This document shows positions 25,817-36,000 of a DNA stretch of 64,000 nucleotides, one piece after another. A program made the position numbers and the translations under genes. The number at the start of each line of letters is the position of its first letter. The first letter of the stretch is position 1. This DNA comes from Flavobacterium sp. (GTDB taxonomy: Bacteria; Bacteroidota; Bacteroidia; Flavobacteriales; Flavobacteriaceae), in the NCBI RefSeq assembly GCF_017985075.1, contig NZ_JAGNYF010000001.1, positions 90,724 through 154,723 of the forward strand. The letters run 5' to 3'. Under the pieces are notes generated by a model, which was not told the origin of the DNA, ran no database searches, and saw nothing but the letters and a program-made list of their open reading frames with translations.

Positions 25817-26860
25817 ATGAGTGATATAAAAAATGAAGCTGTACGATTAAAGATGATTCCAAGTATTATAAAAAATAATCATGTTAATCTTAACGGACTT
25901 ACAGAATTGGTGAATGAAAAATTGATTCACGACAATCTGAAAGGGGTCTCAGAAAGAACCATTTCACGTGATATTATTGTATTAAAATCAAAAGGCTATG
26001 AAATTCTATCTAAAAAAGGTTATAAAAATAAAAACTATTATTTCATAGAATCAGTAGATGATGATTTAGATTTCTTGACTGAAAACGAAATAAAATCACT
26101 TCCAATACTTATGGGTTTACTTAAAACAGAAGAAAATTTAAGCATTACTAAGTGGTTGAAAGATAAACTAAAAAATGAATTTAATTTTACTTCTAAAGAA
26201 TTGGACCCAAGTCCTTATTTTATAAAAACTAACCCTTCAATTAACTTCAAAGAAGATTTAATGTTATTAACCGCTGAAATTTTAGAATTTATAAAGAAAG
26301 GACAGGCAATTTACTTTGAATATTTTAACTCAAAACAAAATAAATCCAAGTATATAGCTCCATTACAAGTAAGGTATTACGACGGTAGATACTACTTATT
26401 GGGAACTGAAATAGAAGAGAATAATGACTATAATCCAAAATCATTATTAACTACATATAGTATAGATAATATTGTAAATTTATCTGTAGTACCTGCTATA
26501 AAAGAAGAAACTCATAATCATGGTGAACACATTTTTTTTGATTATAAAAAATTATATAAAGAAAGTCATTTAGAAATTTTGTTAAAAAATAGTTTTGGTA
26601 TTATTTACAATTCCATTTTAGATCGAAATAGAATAAAAAAATACCGTTTTAAGTTTACTAACTGGGCTATAAGTTATGTTGAAAATAAAATTTTTCATCC
26701 CTCTCAGCGAGTAATTGAAAAAACAAACGATTATATCATAATTGAACTTACCCTTTGGGAAATAATGGATAATAAAAGTCAAGGAATAGAAATATGGGAC
26801 AACAAAGAGGTTGATTTTTTTGTGGGTAGATTTGGGGATAAATGTGAGAGGTTGAATTAA
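25817..26860 (+). CDS. WYL-domain transcriptional regulator (copy 1)
   Basis: The protein (347 residues from this start) has an N-terminal HTH_11/DeoR-like winged helix (KMIPSIIKNNHVNLNGLTEL, VSERTISRDIIVLKSKG). A WYL domain follows, with YYDGRYYLLGTE in place of the WYL signature, and a C-terminal extension (FTNWAISYVENKIFHPSQ). WYL proteins often bind ligands or nucleotides and control defence or mobile-element genes. It is divergent from AAA+ copy 1 and resembles the WYL regulator at 57425-58492. The 3' end overlaps the glycosylase-like gene by 4 bp, tail to tail. Confidence 0.82.
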   Translation: MSDIKNEAVRLKMIPSIIKNNHVNLNGLTELVNEKLIHDNLKGVSERTISRDIIVLKSKGYEILSKKGYKNKNYYFIESVDDDLDFLTENEIKSLPILMGLLKTEENLSITKWLKDKLKNEFNFTSKELDPSPYFIKTNPSINFKEDLMLLTAEILEFIKKGQAIYFEYFNSKQNKSKYIAPLQVRYYDGRYYLLGTEIEENNDYNPKSLLTTYSIDNIVNLSVVPAIKEETHNHGEHIFFDYKKLYKESHLEILLKNSFGIIYNSILDRNRIKKYRFKFTNWAISYVENKIFHPSQRVIEKTNDYIIIELTLWEIMDNKSQGIEIWDNKEVDFFVGRFGDKCERLN

Positions 26861-27435
26861 ATATTAATTTTTGAAATCCAATCAATTGATTTTTTGACAC
26901 TTCCACCTCCATAATTTGCAGGTGTTTTAAGTAAGTTATAATTTATATTGTTTGTTTTACAATATTCCTCTATTTTATTCCATTCAATTGCAATTTTATT
27001 TATTCCATTTAAAGTTGATCTTGTTAAATAAACACCTTTAATTGATTTATTATTTTTTATTAAATCTAAAATATTGTTTGTATTAAAATCGAGTTCATAT
27101 TTATTTAAAATATTATCTGAAAATTTTTTTGTCAAATTATTAACATCAACTTCAGAAGCAATAGAAGCATTTTTTACAGATAGAATCAAATCTGTAATAC
27201 CAATTTTTTTATTTTTTAAAAAAAGTAATTTATCTTTTTTTGATTTATATTTTAAATTTTCACACCCAAAAACAATCGATACAATACTCCAAAAATTATT
27301 TCTTTTTCTCCCATAAAAATAATCCGCTTGAACTGCATTATTTTCATTCCATTCAGGATTAAAAGTTCCAACAAAAAGATGTTCTATTTCCCATTTTGGA
27401 ATTAATTCTTTATAAAATCTGTGATTACATGGCAT
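26857..27435 (-). CDS. Uracil-DNA glycosylase superfamily-like protein
   Basis: The 192-residue protein has a motif-A-like start (IEHLFVGTFNPEWN, compare G.NPG in Mug/TDG proteins). A YFYGRKRNNFW segment corresponds to the P/R-N-x-F-W part of these enzymes. A C-terminal TPANYGGG region sits where a PSPS-type loop would be. These suggest a DNA-base glycosylase fold, but key residues differ and the family is not certain. It might repair or attack modified bases in foreign DNA. It stands alone on the minus strand. Confidence 0.6.
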   Translation of the reverse strand: MPCNHRFYKELIPKWEIEHLFVGTFNPEWNENNAVQADYFYGRKRNNFWSIVSIVFGCENLKYKSKKDKLLFLKNKKIGITDLILSVKNASIASEVDVNNLTKKFSDNILNKYELDFNTNNILDLIKNNKSIKGVYLTRSTLNGINKIAIEWNKIEEYCKTNNINYNLLKTPANYGGGSVKKSIDWISKINI

Positions 27436-27599
27436 GTTTTTATTTTTTTTAAAATTAATTAAAAGTTATCAATTTCACAAATCTCCTTCAAATGCTAGTG
27501 TATCTTGAAAATGCGTTATTTCAAATCACCTTTTAGACTTCAAAATTAATATTTTTTGAAAACGTTCTCTTAGTCTTTCTTTTAATATATTTATTTTTA

Positions 27600-28320
27600 T
27601 TATTCACGATTTCCATTTTTTTCTTTTACCAATTCCGAGTATAACTTACCAAAAAAGTTACAATATTGACATGTATCATTTTTATTTGGAATTCTAGGAT
27701 TAGATAAACAACTGTGTAAATCATTAATAGCTTGACTTATCCAACTATCATTTCCTTCGTAAGGAATAATATGAGAGTGAAATTCAATTTTATTATTAAA
27801 GCATTCGGCATTATTATCTCCTGTGCAATAAACAAAATAAGCCGTATTGGATACTTTTAAGCCGTTTTTTCTGAGTAACCATTGGTACACTTCCATCTGC
27901 CGCTTGTAACCTGCTGTCCAATCTGCTAATTCTGTTACAGGAGTTTCTTTAGCTGTTGCTTTGTAATCCACTATATGGTACTCTCCATCTGAATTAATCC
28001 ATAAATCATCAATTCCTCCATAAATATGTAACTCTCTTTCAATGTCTTTAAATATTACCCCCATGCTGCATAGATTGTCTCCATTTATCAATCATTGGAT
28101 GATTGGCAGGAATAGCATCAATATCAAACTCAATTTGTATGGGATGTTTAGTCCCAGCTTCTCGATGACGATCAAATTCTTTTTTTAATAAGCTATCAAC
28201 TGCGTTATTAAGGTTGAAAGGAAATCCTGGAGGTCTTTTTATTTTTTTTTGAATGTCTAAGTAAAAACATCTAGGGCACTCTAAAAATAAATCTATTTTG
28301 CTGCGAGAAATTTTTATCAT
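27600..28320 (-). pseudogene. Cas4-like PD-(D/E)XK nuclease interrupted by a frameshift
   Basis: Two overlapping minus-strand frames encode the halves of one protein. 28320-28048 begins MIKISRSKIDLFLECPRCFYLD, and 28091-27600 includes GGIDDLW, HIVDYKA and a C-terminal CQYC. The D...DYK pair and the N- and C-terminal cysteines are typical of Cas4/AddB-like iron-sulfur nucleases. The frames join at a run of five G (complement of C5 at 28058-28062). Removing one G would give a continuous protein of about 239 residues. It is broken as read. A sequencing error or slippage in the homopolymer cannot be excluded. Confidence 0.75.
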
Positions 28321-28384
28321 CGTTTGATTTATTTCATTATTTTAGTAAATATATATAATTTAATCTTTTTTAGAAAAATTATGT

Positions 28385-28392
28385 TATTTTTG
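28385..28392 (+). promoter_or_regulatory. -7 box before the plus-strand MoxR/STAND operon
   Basis: TATTTTTG matches TAnnTTTG, 34 bp before ATG 28427. No clear -33 and no AGACnAAnTnTGTCT palindrome is nearby, so this operon appears to be controlled differently from the 51-57 kb regulon. Confidence 0.5.
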
Positions 28393-28426
28393 ATACTTTC
28401 TACAAAGTTTTTAAATTTTTTTATTT

Positions 28427-29218
28427 ATGAAGAAATATTATTTATGGCTATTATTAATTGCGGTACTTCCGATTCACTCACAGATTTTAAATGTAGATAG
28501 AATTTCAGAGAATGACTCTGTTTTCAAAAAATGGACAGGATATACAGATGTATCATTTAGTTCTGATAAATTAAAAAAAAATGTACTTGATGGTAGTACA
28601 AAGTTTGAACTAAATCACTTTTTAAAAAATAATTATTTTTTTGTTTTTGCTTTGAACAATGATTTTACGCTAAATGGTAAAGACATGATTCAGAATGAGG
28701 GATTTATTCAAGTTCGTTTTAGAGACAAAGATTCAAGAGAATGGAGTAACGAATCATATGCACAATACCAATGGAATGGAGCTTTAGGTATGGAATATAG
28801 AAAAGTAATTGGTTCGAATGTTAGAAAACGTTTCTTTGAAAAAAAGAAGTTAGATTTATATGCTGGTTTAGGTGTTTTTCACGAATCGGAGCAATGGAAT
28901 TGGAGTGGCGTAACTAATTACGAACTATTAGAAACTACACCCACGCTTAATCGTGCCCTTTTTCGTTTAAATAATTATTGGAAAATGGCTTATAAAATTA
29001 ATGAGAATGTGGATATTTCAGCTATTTCTTATTTTCAATTACCTATGAATAGGGGTTTTCTTAATATGAGGTGGTTTATGGATATAAATACATACATTAA
29101 AATGTCTAAAAATTTGAGTTTTGTCATACATTATGACCATACAATAGATAATTACAGATTAGTACCTGTAGCAAACTTTTATTATTCGTTAAACTTTGGA
29201 ATTCAACTAAAATGGTAA
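28427..29218 (+). CDS. DUF481-like outer-membrane protein
   Basis: The 263-residue protein has a signal peptide (ends LPIHSQ, about residue 19). Its mature part is rich in alternating strands, with FELNHFLKNNYFFVFALNN and LDLYAGLGVFHESEQWNW and an aromatic C-terminal strand ending FGIQLKW. This matches small outer-membrane beta-barrels of the DUF481 type. It is the first gene of the operon and its stop lies within the start of the next gene. Whether it is an anchor, receptor or pore for the operon's other products is unknown. Confidence 0.72.
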   Translation: MKKYYLWLLLIAVLPIHSQILNVDRISENDSVFKKWTGYTDVSFSSDKLKKNVLDGSTKFELNHFLKNNYFFVFALNNDFTLNGKDMIQNEGFIQVRFRDKDSREWSNESYAQYQWNGALGMEYRKVIGSNVRKRFFEKKKLDLYAGLGVFHESEQWNWSGVTNYELLETTPTLNRALFRLNNYWKMAYKINENVDISAISYFQLPMNRGFLNMRWFMDINTYIKMSKNLSFVIHYDHTIDNYRLVPVANFYYSLNFGIQLKW

Positions 29219-30525
29219 CTATGAGCCAAGATTATACTCAGTATACAATAGATAATTATATCCTTAAAATTACTGGGGTATTTAATTATGATAAAGATTT
29301 TCAAAAGAAAGCTAATGAAGCTACTTATGAAGAGTTGCAGTTTTCTGAAGATTCAGAAAAATTCAGTAAAGATTTTTTTTATCCTGATTTAAGAAATCAA
29401 TTTTTTAATAATAATAAAAAAAGACATTCAATATTAGTTAAAAAAAATACTGAAAACTCAATTGTAGATTTATTTACTTATCAATTTGATGGAAAAACTA
29501 AATCCAAAGAAGTTCAGTTAAAAATAATTGATAGTCGATTGGATTTATTTGAAGAAGGATTTGGATTATTTACTTTAAATATAAAAATAGAAACTGAGAA
29601 AACAGATTTATCAAAATTTTCAGATGCGGCATTTTTAGCACGTAACTTTGAAACTAACATTGAACATTCACACTATGATAAATGGCATCAATATATTGAG
29701 AAAGAAATATTGGTTGGTGCTAGTACTAGAGGAAATTCAATTAAAGTTGATGAATATTCTGGTTCAAAGTACAAACTTTACATGATATTAGATATTCCTG
29801 AGCTTACCGAAAAAAATGAAATGAAATCGTTACTTTTTGATATTGGTACATTATCTAGAATAGGTTCTGCAATTGGAAATAACTATGATTCAATGGATAA
29901 AGATTATGTAAAGCAATTGACCAATAAAAATGCAATATCTATATTTAATAACTGGGAAGGATTGGCTTTACTTGACACCTATACCGTAGTTGGAAATAAA
30001 ATATTAGATACCGATTGGAAAAAAAGTACTTATTTAAACATTTACCATGGTATTTATCTTTATTGCTTATTTATTAAATATAATCTATTTAAATACAATT
30101 TTGAAATTGCCGATTTAGATGAAGACAGAAGGTCTAATTTTCAAGATTTTCTGGCTAAATATTACTTTAATTATATTTCGTATAATTTTTTACCAACCGA
30201 AATTTATAATAAAATTAGGACTTCACTTGATATAGAAAAAGAACTACAATTACTTAATGAGAAAATCGTTGCAGTAGGGCAAAAAATTCAAGAGGAACAA
30301 CAAGATAAAACCAATAAAATTTTAGGGATTGTTACCGTTCTTACCTCAGTATCTTCTGTACAGCCGGTTTATGATTATTTAATTGAAGGACAAAAAATAC
30401 TAGGATGGAGCTCAGAAATTTATTGGGTAACCACTATTTCAATTGTTCTAGTGCTTGGCGGAGGAGTTGGGTTTTATGTATTTGGAAAAAATATATTGAA
30501 GTGGATTAAAAAAAGGAATAAATAA
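29212..30525 (+). CDS. Membrane protein with large soluble domain, hypothetical
   Basis: The 437 residues begin at ATG 29212, overlapping the previous stop, or at ATG 29221 (MSQDYTQY), which is equally plausible. Residues 1-340 are soluble and helical, then come a coiled coil (about 340-370) and two hydrophobic segments (IVTVLTSVSSVQPVYDYL and YWVTTISIVLVLGGGVGFYV). A basic tail follows. The coiled coil-TM-TM layout resembles CorA-like proteins, but no GMN motif is seen. It is 3 bp before the next gene. Confidence 0.65.
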   Translation: MVTMSQDYTQYTIDNYILKITGVFNYDKDFQKKANEATYEELQFSEDSEKFSKDFFYPDLRNQFFNNNKKRHSILVKKNTENSIVDLFTYQFDGKTKSKEVQLKIIDSRLDLFEEGFGLFTLNIKIETEKTDLSKFSDAAFLARNFETNIEHSHYDKWHQYIEKEILVGASTRGNSIKVDEYSGSKYKLYMILDIPELTEKNEMKSLLFDIGTLSRIGSAIGNNYDSMDKDYVKQLTNKNAISIFNNWEGLALLDTYTVVGNKILDTDWKKSTYLNIYHGIYLYCLFIKYNLFKYNFEIADLDEDRRSNFQDFLAKYYFNYISYNFLPTEIYNKIRTSLDIEKELQLLNEKIVAVGQKIQEEQQDKTNKILGIVTVLTSVSSVQPVYDYLIEGQKILGWSSEIYWVTTISIVLVLGGGVGFYVFGKNILKWIKKRNK

Positions 30526-30528
30526 TAC

Positions 30529-32790
30529 ATGGAACAAATTACCTACTATAGCACTTTTCTTAAAGGTATTTTAGATGCCAATCCATGGATTTGGCATGCG
30601 CTTCAGGTATTTATGTTATTAACCTTTTTCCCTAATAAATTTTATTATACATTTCCAAAACCAATTTCAAAGTTTTTAAATTTTTTTGCAACGTACCACT
30701 ATATTTATTTAATATTATTCATTTTTAATAAAATAGAAATATGGGGCTTAATTGTTTATGTCCTAGTAATTATTATTGATAAATTATTTGAAAAATCAAA
30801 AGACGAAAAAAATATAGAAACTGGAGATTATTACATATTTACAGTAATGTGGTATAGTCTCAGAATATTATTAATTTGTTCAATTGTTTTTGCATTAAAA
30901 GGAGAGTTTTCTTTAAAATATAGATTAATTATATTATTAATTCATTTATATTATTTCTTTAATCATTTTTTTATTTATACAAGAACTAGGAAATACGAAA
31001 TTCAAGAAAATTTTGTGTCTACCGGTTATTTAAGGTTTTTTTCTCCTAAGTGGATTGGTTTGGTATTAATGCCTTTTTCATGGGCTTTATGGATACTTAT
31101 GATTATGAGTTTTTTTGACAAATCGGATGATGAAATACATCCAAAATTTGATTTGGCAAATAGAAACACATTAATAGATGACTGGAAAAACAATAGTAGT
31201 CATCATACACTTTATTTTATGTTAAATGTATGTGCTATAATTTTTTTAGGTTTTAGTATAGATGCATTTGTATTAATTGGATTAATAAATTTCATTTTAT
31301 ATTTCTATTATAATCGAAAATCTAATAATCCTTTAAAAGATTACATCAGTTTTTCTATAATTACGGGGAATCAAAATTATTTAAACAATCTTGTGATTTC
31401 AAAAAAAATTACCTTTTTGGTTCAAAGAATTTTGATTAAAATTACCGAGGACAGCACTTATGGTGTGTTAGTAAGTCCATATGAAAAAGTAGTTAATTTT
31501 AATAAAGTTCAACATATTGATGAAATATCTAAAGGAGCTCATCATTTGGTGTTAATTGATGGTGGAGATGAATCTGATAAAATTATTAGAATTGAAAATG
31601 ATTTCACAAATTTTTTAGGTCGAGTAGATACAGTAATTGACTATTTTTTTATTGCAAATCAAACTATAGATACATATTCAAAACCTATAGAAACCGAACA
31701 GGCAAATTGCATTAGAGAACGGATTGCTGTTAAACAAGCAATTATTGATGAAAAGGCATTTGTTTTAGATGATAATCCTGAAGAAGAAGCAAAAACAATT
31801 GATACATTTATCAATTCAATCAATACCGAATCGGTGCGAATTAATATGTTGGTTCGGGAATACTTTAAAGAAAATAAGACTGATTATGAGCAGTTGCAAT
31901 CGGAATTGATAAATAATGGACCTTTTGAAATTAATACCCTGTTAAGACAAATGCGCGAAGGTGGTTCGGTGCCTTCTCGATTTGTAGATGCGCTTTCTAT
32001 TGCCGAAATAGCAGCCAGGTATTTGTTTAGTTTAACAAATGAATTTAATAATTATTTAGAAAAAAACGAGAATAGTATTGAAGATCGAAACTCAAAATAT
32101 AGTCAATTATCCTTTGGACCATGTGTAGGTTTTTTAAGAACAATTAGCGAAAAAGGAAAACTAAATGCATTTGAGAAATCGATAAAAGTACTTCTAAAAA
32201 CAAAGTATACAGATAGTGATAATTTTGAAAGATTAAAAAAGTACTTAATTACAGATTTACATTACGACAAAAAAGTGTCTGATGAACCAATCCTATTCGA
32301 TTTATTTAATTATTTGGCTTATATTCGAAATAAAACAAGAGGTCATGGAACGCCAAGTAAAGTGGAATTTGAATTTTATGTAACCTTAGATTTAATCTCT
32401 ATATTTATAGTTCATTGTATTTCGAAAATCGAAATTGAAACCTTCAGCAGACAAATAATCAACGACAAAGAATGGTTGTTGTATTATAATGCTGGTGGAA
32501 ATGTTGTTTTACATCCGTTAGATACCAATGAAAATTTAGAATATTGGAAAGATTCTTTTGATTGGAAGTATCTAGACAAAATGGAGGAAGCTAAAAACAT
32601 TATTCAGAAAACTAATCAATCGGTCTATTTAAAGATTAAATATCAGGAAGAAATTCATTGGATTAAAGCAGAAACCTTTTTTAAATGTAAAGAAGGAATC
32701 ATTTACATGTATGACGGCATTAATAAAGACGAAGCCGAGTGGATAAGTTTTACAACTGGTGCTGTAATTAGACCATATAGAATTAATTAA
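30529..32790 (+). CDS. Polytopic membrane protein with HEPN-like cytoplasmic domain
   Basis: The 753-residue protein has about eight transmembrane segments in residues 10-270 and a soluble C-terminal part. At residues 600-606 it has RNKTRGH within YLAYIRNKTRGHGTP. This R-N-x4-H form fits the Rx4-6H motif of HEPN ribonucleases, and a very similar segment occurs in the STAND protein two genes downstream. The surrounding helical sequence (LSFGPCVGFLRTISEKG) also resembles that protein. A membrane-tethered HEPN-like effector or adaptor is inferred. No other motif is recognised. Confidence 0.62.
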   Translation: MEQITYYSTFLKGILDANPWIWHALQVFMLLTFFPNKFYYTFPKPISKFLNFFATYHYIYLILFIFNKIEIWGLIVYVLVIIIDKLFEKSKDEKNIETGDYYIFTVMWYSLRILLICSIVFALKGEFSLKYRLIILLIHLYYFFNHFFIYTRTRKYEIQENFVSTGYLRFFSPKWIGLVLMPFSWALWILMIMSFFDKSDDEIHPKFDLANRNTLIDDWKNNSSHHTLYFMLNVCAIIFLGFSIDAFVLIGLINFILYFYYNRKSNNPLKDYISFSIITGNQNYLNNLVISKKITFLVQRILIKITEDSTYGVLVSPYEKVVNFNKVQHIDEISKGAHHLVLIDGGDESDKIIRIENDFTNFLGRVDTVIDYFFIANQTIDTYSKPIETEQANCIRERIAVKQAIIDEKAFVLDDNPEEEAKTIDTFINSINTESVRINMLVREYFKENKTDYEQLQSELINNGPFEINTLLRQMREGGSVPSRFVDALSIAEIAARYLFSLTNEFNNYLEKNENSIEDRNSKYSQLSFGPCVGFLRTISEKGKLNAFEKSIKVLLKTKYTDSDNFERLKKYLITDLHYDKKVSDEPILFDLFNYLAYIRNKTRGHGTPSKVEFEFYVTLDLISIFIVHCISKIEIETFSRQIINDKEWLLYYNAGGNVVLHPLDTNENLEYWKDSFDWKYLDKMEEAKNIIQKTNQSVYLKIKYQEEIHWIKAETFFKCKEGIIYMYDGINKDEAEWISFTTGAVIRPYRIN

Positions 32791-32800
32791 AAATACTCAA

Positions 32801-33019
32801 ATGATAAAAAATTATAAAGTAATGCCTTTAGGTATTAAGATAGATGAGAAAGCTAGTGCGTCTGATGTAGCAAAAAAACTGCAAGATTTTATCAATGCAA
32901 ATTCTGGAAATAAGTCAGAATTTATAAAATTTGAAACTGTTCCCGTAAAAGTTATCAATAGTGTTGATGGTGCTCAAACTTCAAAAGAGTATACAGTTTG
33001 TATTTTTAAAGAGTTATAA
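32801..33019 (+). CDS. Small conserved hypothetical protein
   Basis: The product has 72 residues, is soluble and probably alpha/beta (VMPLGIKIDEKASASDVAKK, FIKFETVPVKVI, YTVCIFKEL). The pattern recalls DUF4177-like small proteins, without certainty. It sits 10 bp after the membrane protein and touches the STAND gene with no gap, so a 1:1 partner is likely. Confidence 0.55.
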   Translation: MIKNYKVMPLGIKIDEKASASDVAKKLQDFINANSGNKSEFIKFETVPVKVINSVDGAQTSKEYTVCIFKEL

Positions 33020-36000
33020 ATGAGTTTCAATTGTCAAACCCCATCTTGCGCTATTGCAATTTCTAAAGCTGAGTTTCCAGTAGCGATAAATTGTCCTGTA
33101 TGTCAAACACCACTTTCGGAAGTTGTTGATTCTTTATCACAAGAAGATATAGCTTTAATTGATTCACTTCCTTATGTTATTGCTTATCCATTACAACAGA
33201 CACTTTTAGAAAAAAACGCATCTCAACGGTTGAATTTTTTGAGAGATACTTTTTTGAATTACCTCAAATATTTAGGATTGCTGACCGCCTCTGAATTCTT
33301 CAATAGTCCTTTTAAAGATCGAAAAATAGTAGATTTATTTTTACAAAATTTAGCGCAACCTTCTTTCGGTTCTTGGAATGCTTTTACTAGAGAATGCTTA
33401 TTATATTTAAAAACTCAAAAGCATGTTTTTTTCTGTCCTGATTTATTGGAATATTATGATACCGTTGAAACAGGCAAAAAAAGAAAAATATATAATGGGG
33501 AAATAGAGGTAATTGATTCTTATAATGGTGGAGAAATTAAACAAATAAAGCAAACCGCTACTGGGATTGGTATGCTTATTAATTTTAGAAATCGCTATTT
33601 AGGTCATGGATTAACTTTGGATTCGGTAATTTCTGAAAACTTATGGAATGACTATTTTCCTATTTTTAGAACATTATTAGAGCAACTTACTTTTAGTGAA
33701 AAGTTTCCAATGTTGAAACAAGAAGCAACAGTTTATTTTTCCTTACAAGGAATCGAAATAAAACCATTTGAAACCAATATCACTATTGATTCTAATGTTT
33801 CTATTTACAATAGAGATACTAATGCAAGTATGCCTATTATCCCGTTTTTTATTATTCCTGGTGAATTAGCTATTGAAAGTTATGAAAAAGCCAATATTAT
33901 GTCTTATGAATCTAATAACGGTAAAACTATTACTTTTTTTAGTCCTGAAGGCATAATAAAGCAAACTTCGGGAAAACTATTAGAACGGCTTAATTTATTG
34001 TTGCGAGATAAACAAAAAGAAATTCCTTTTACTCCTGAAACTTTTACAAAAGAGGTATTTGTAGAACGCATCGCCGAAGAAAATAAATTAATGTTGAAAT
34101 CATTACTTAATGAAAAAAAAGTAATCGAAGGAATTTACCAATATCGGGAAGAGATGGAAATCAAATTGCGCGAATGGATTGGTGCTCGTGCCAATATCTT
34201 TTTTATTGCAGCTGAGGCTGGTAGTGGAAAAACCAATTTGTTAGTTGAAATGCAAAAGCAATATGTAGAACGTAATTTAACAAGTTTGTTAATTCGTGCT
34301 TCGCGCATGGAAAAATCCTCTTTAAAAGAAGAATTATGTTTCCAATTGAATATGGATTATTCTTTGGATATAGCAAGATATACTGCATTGGCCGGAACGC
34401 AATTCGAACCTTCTTTTATTTTGATAGATGGATTAAATGAATCCTCAAATGCAGAAGCTTTTTGGCAAGAAATTCTTGAAATTTCTAGTGCTTTCGAACC
34501 AGGATGTCTTAAGTTTGTTATTACTAACAGAGCCAATACAAGAACAGATTTAGACCGCTATGTTATTACCGAAGACCAAATGCAATATATCTATGGTGAA
34601 AACAAAGGTCATGAAGCCAGAATAAGTGCTTTTACTTTTTGGTTAACGCCTCTAGATATGAAGGAAATGGAGAGTGCATGGGATAGTTACGTTACAAAAG
34701 ATAAAAATCGTTTCAAACCATTATTTTCATTTAATGACATTGCCACTTTTGATAGAGGATTATACCTGCAAATTAACAACCCTTTGGTTTTGCGTATTTT
34801 CTTAGAAACGTATAAAGGTAAAAACCTTCCCAAAAAAGGCACGAAACACTTACACGTTTGGAAAGACTGGTTCGCAACCTTCTCAATTGAAGAACAAAAA
34901 TTTATGACTCTTTTAGCGGATGCTGTTTGGGAACAAGGCGAAAATGAATTGTTGTTGGATACGGTATTAAACAATAAAAACTTACAACTATATTTTCTAA
35001 ATGATACTACTAATGCTCCATATCAACGTTTATTAACTTTAGGTTGGATAAGCCGATATATAAAAGATTTAACAGTTTATGTGAGTTTTACCGTAGAAGG
35101 GCTTTTATTGTATTTATTAGGCACAAAATTAAACCAACTAAATCCGATACTTACAACAGTTGCAATTGATGAAATATTAGCAAAAGGAACCAAACTACAA
35201 AAATCTGCGATTGAATCTTTTTTATGCGAACAAGCCTTAGAAGGTAAAATTGATTTGATTGCACAATTAATAGATGAAGGAAAAGAAAAGTTAGACTTGT
35301 GTGTAACTCCTTTATTGTATTTTTTGAAGTCTCAAGGTGTAGAAAAAACTGTTGATAAGCTTTTAGAGAATCCTACCGAGAATGATTGGGTCTTATTAGA
35401 ATTATTAAGAAAAGAAATAAAAAAAAATCAACTGCATAATTTACAGATTCAATTTGACAAACATATTTATAAAATTGAAGGTATTGGCTTTTTTAGTCAA
35501 GACTTGATAAAATTATCTTGTTTAGAGTTATATGACGCTGAATTTAAACTTTCAGAAATTGAGAATATATTATTGCAGAAAACATTTTATAATTATCTCG
35601 AAATTGATAAAAAAAAATACCTATTTTACCTTATAGATTTAGTTTGTGTAATTTCACCTAAAACTGCAATTGAAATTTATAATGAATATTTAAAAAATCA
35701 AGTGAATGAATATATTTCACTAGAATATTTAAAGCTATTACAAAATATTGGGCAGGCATATTATAAATTGCCAAATAATATTGATTATGCTTTAGAAAAC
35801 TTTATTAAAGGTAACGAGTTATTAGGTGATAAAAAAGGGTTTGACTATCAAATTCAAAAATTAGAATTTTTAAATAGTATTGCTTGTTGTAAACTTCAAA
35901 AAAAGGAATTTATTGAAAGCGAAATTATTTTTAAAAATGCAATCGATTACACAAATAAATTTTTAGGACACAATCATTTTCTTTTTATAATGATTTATTC

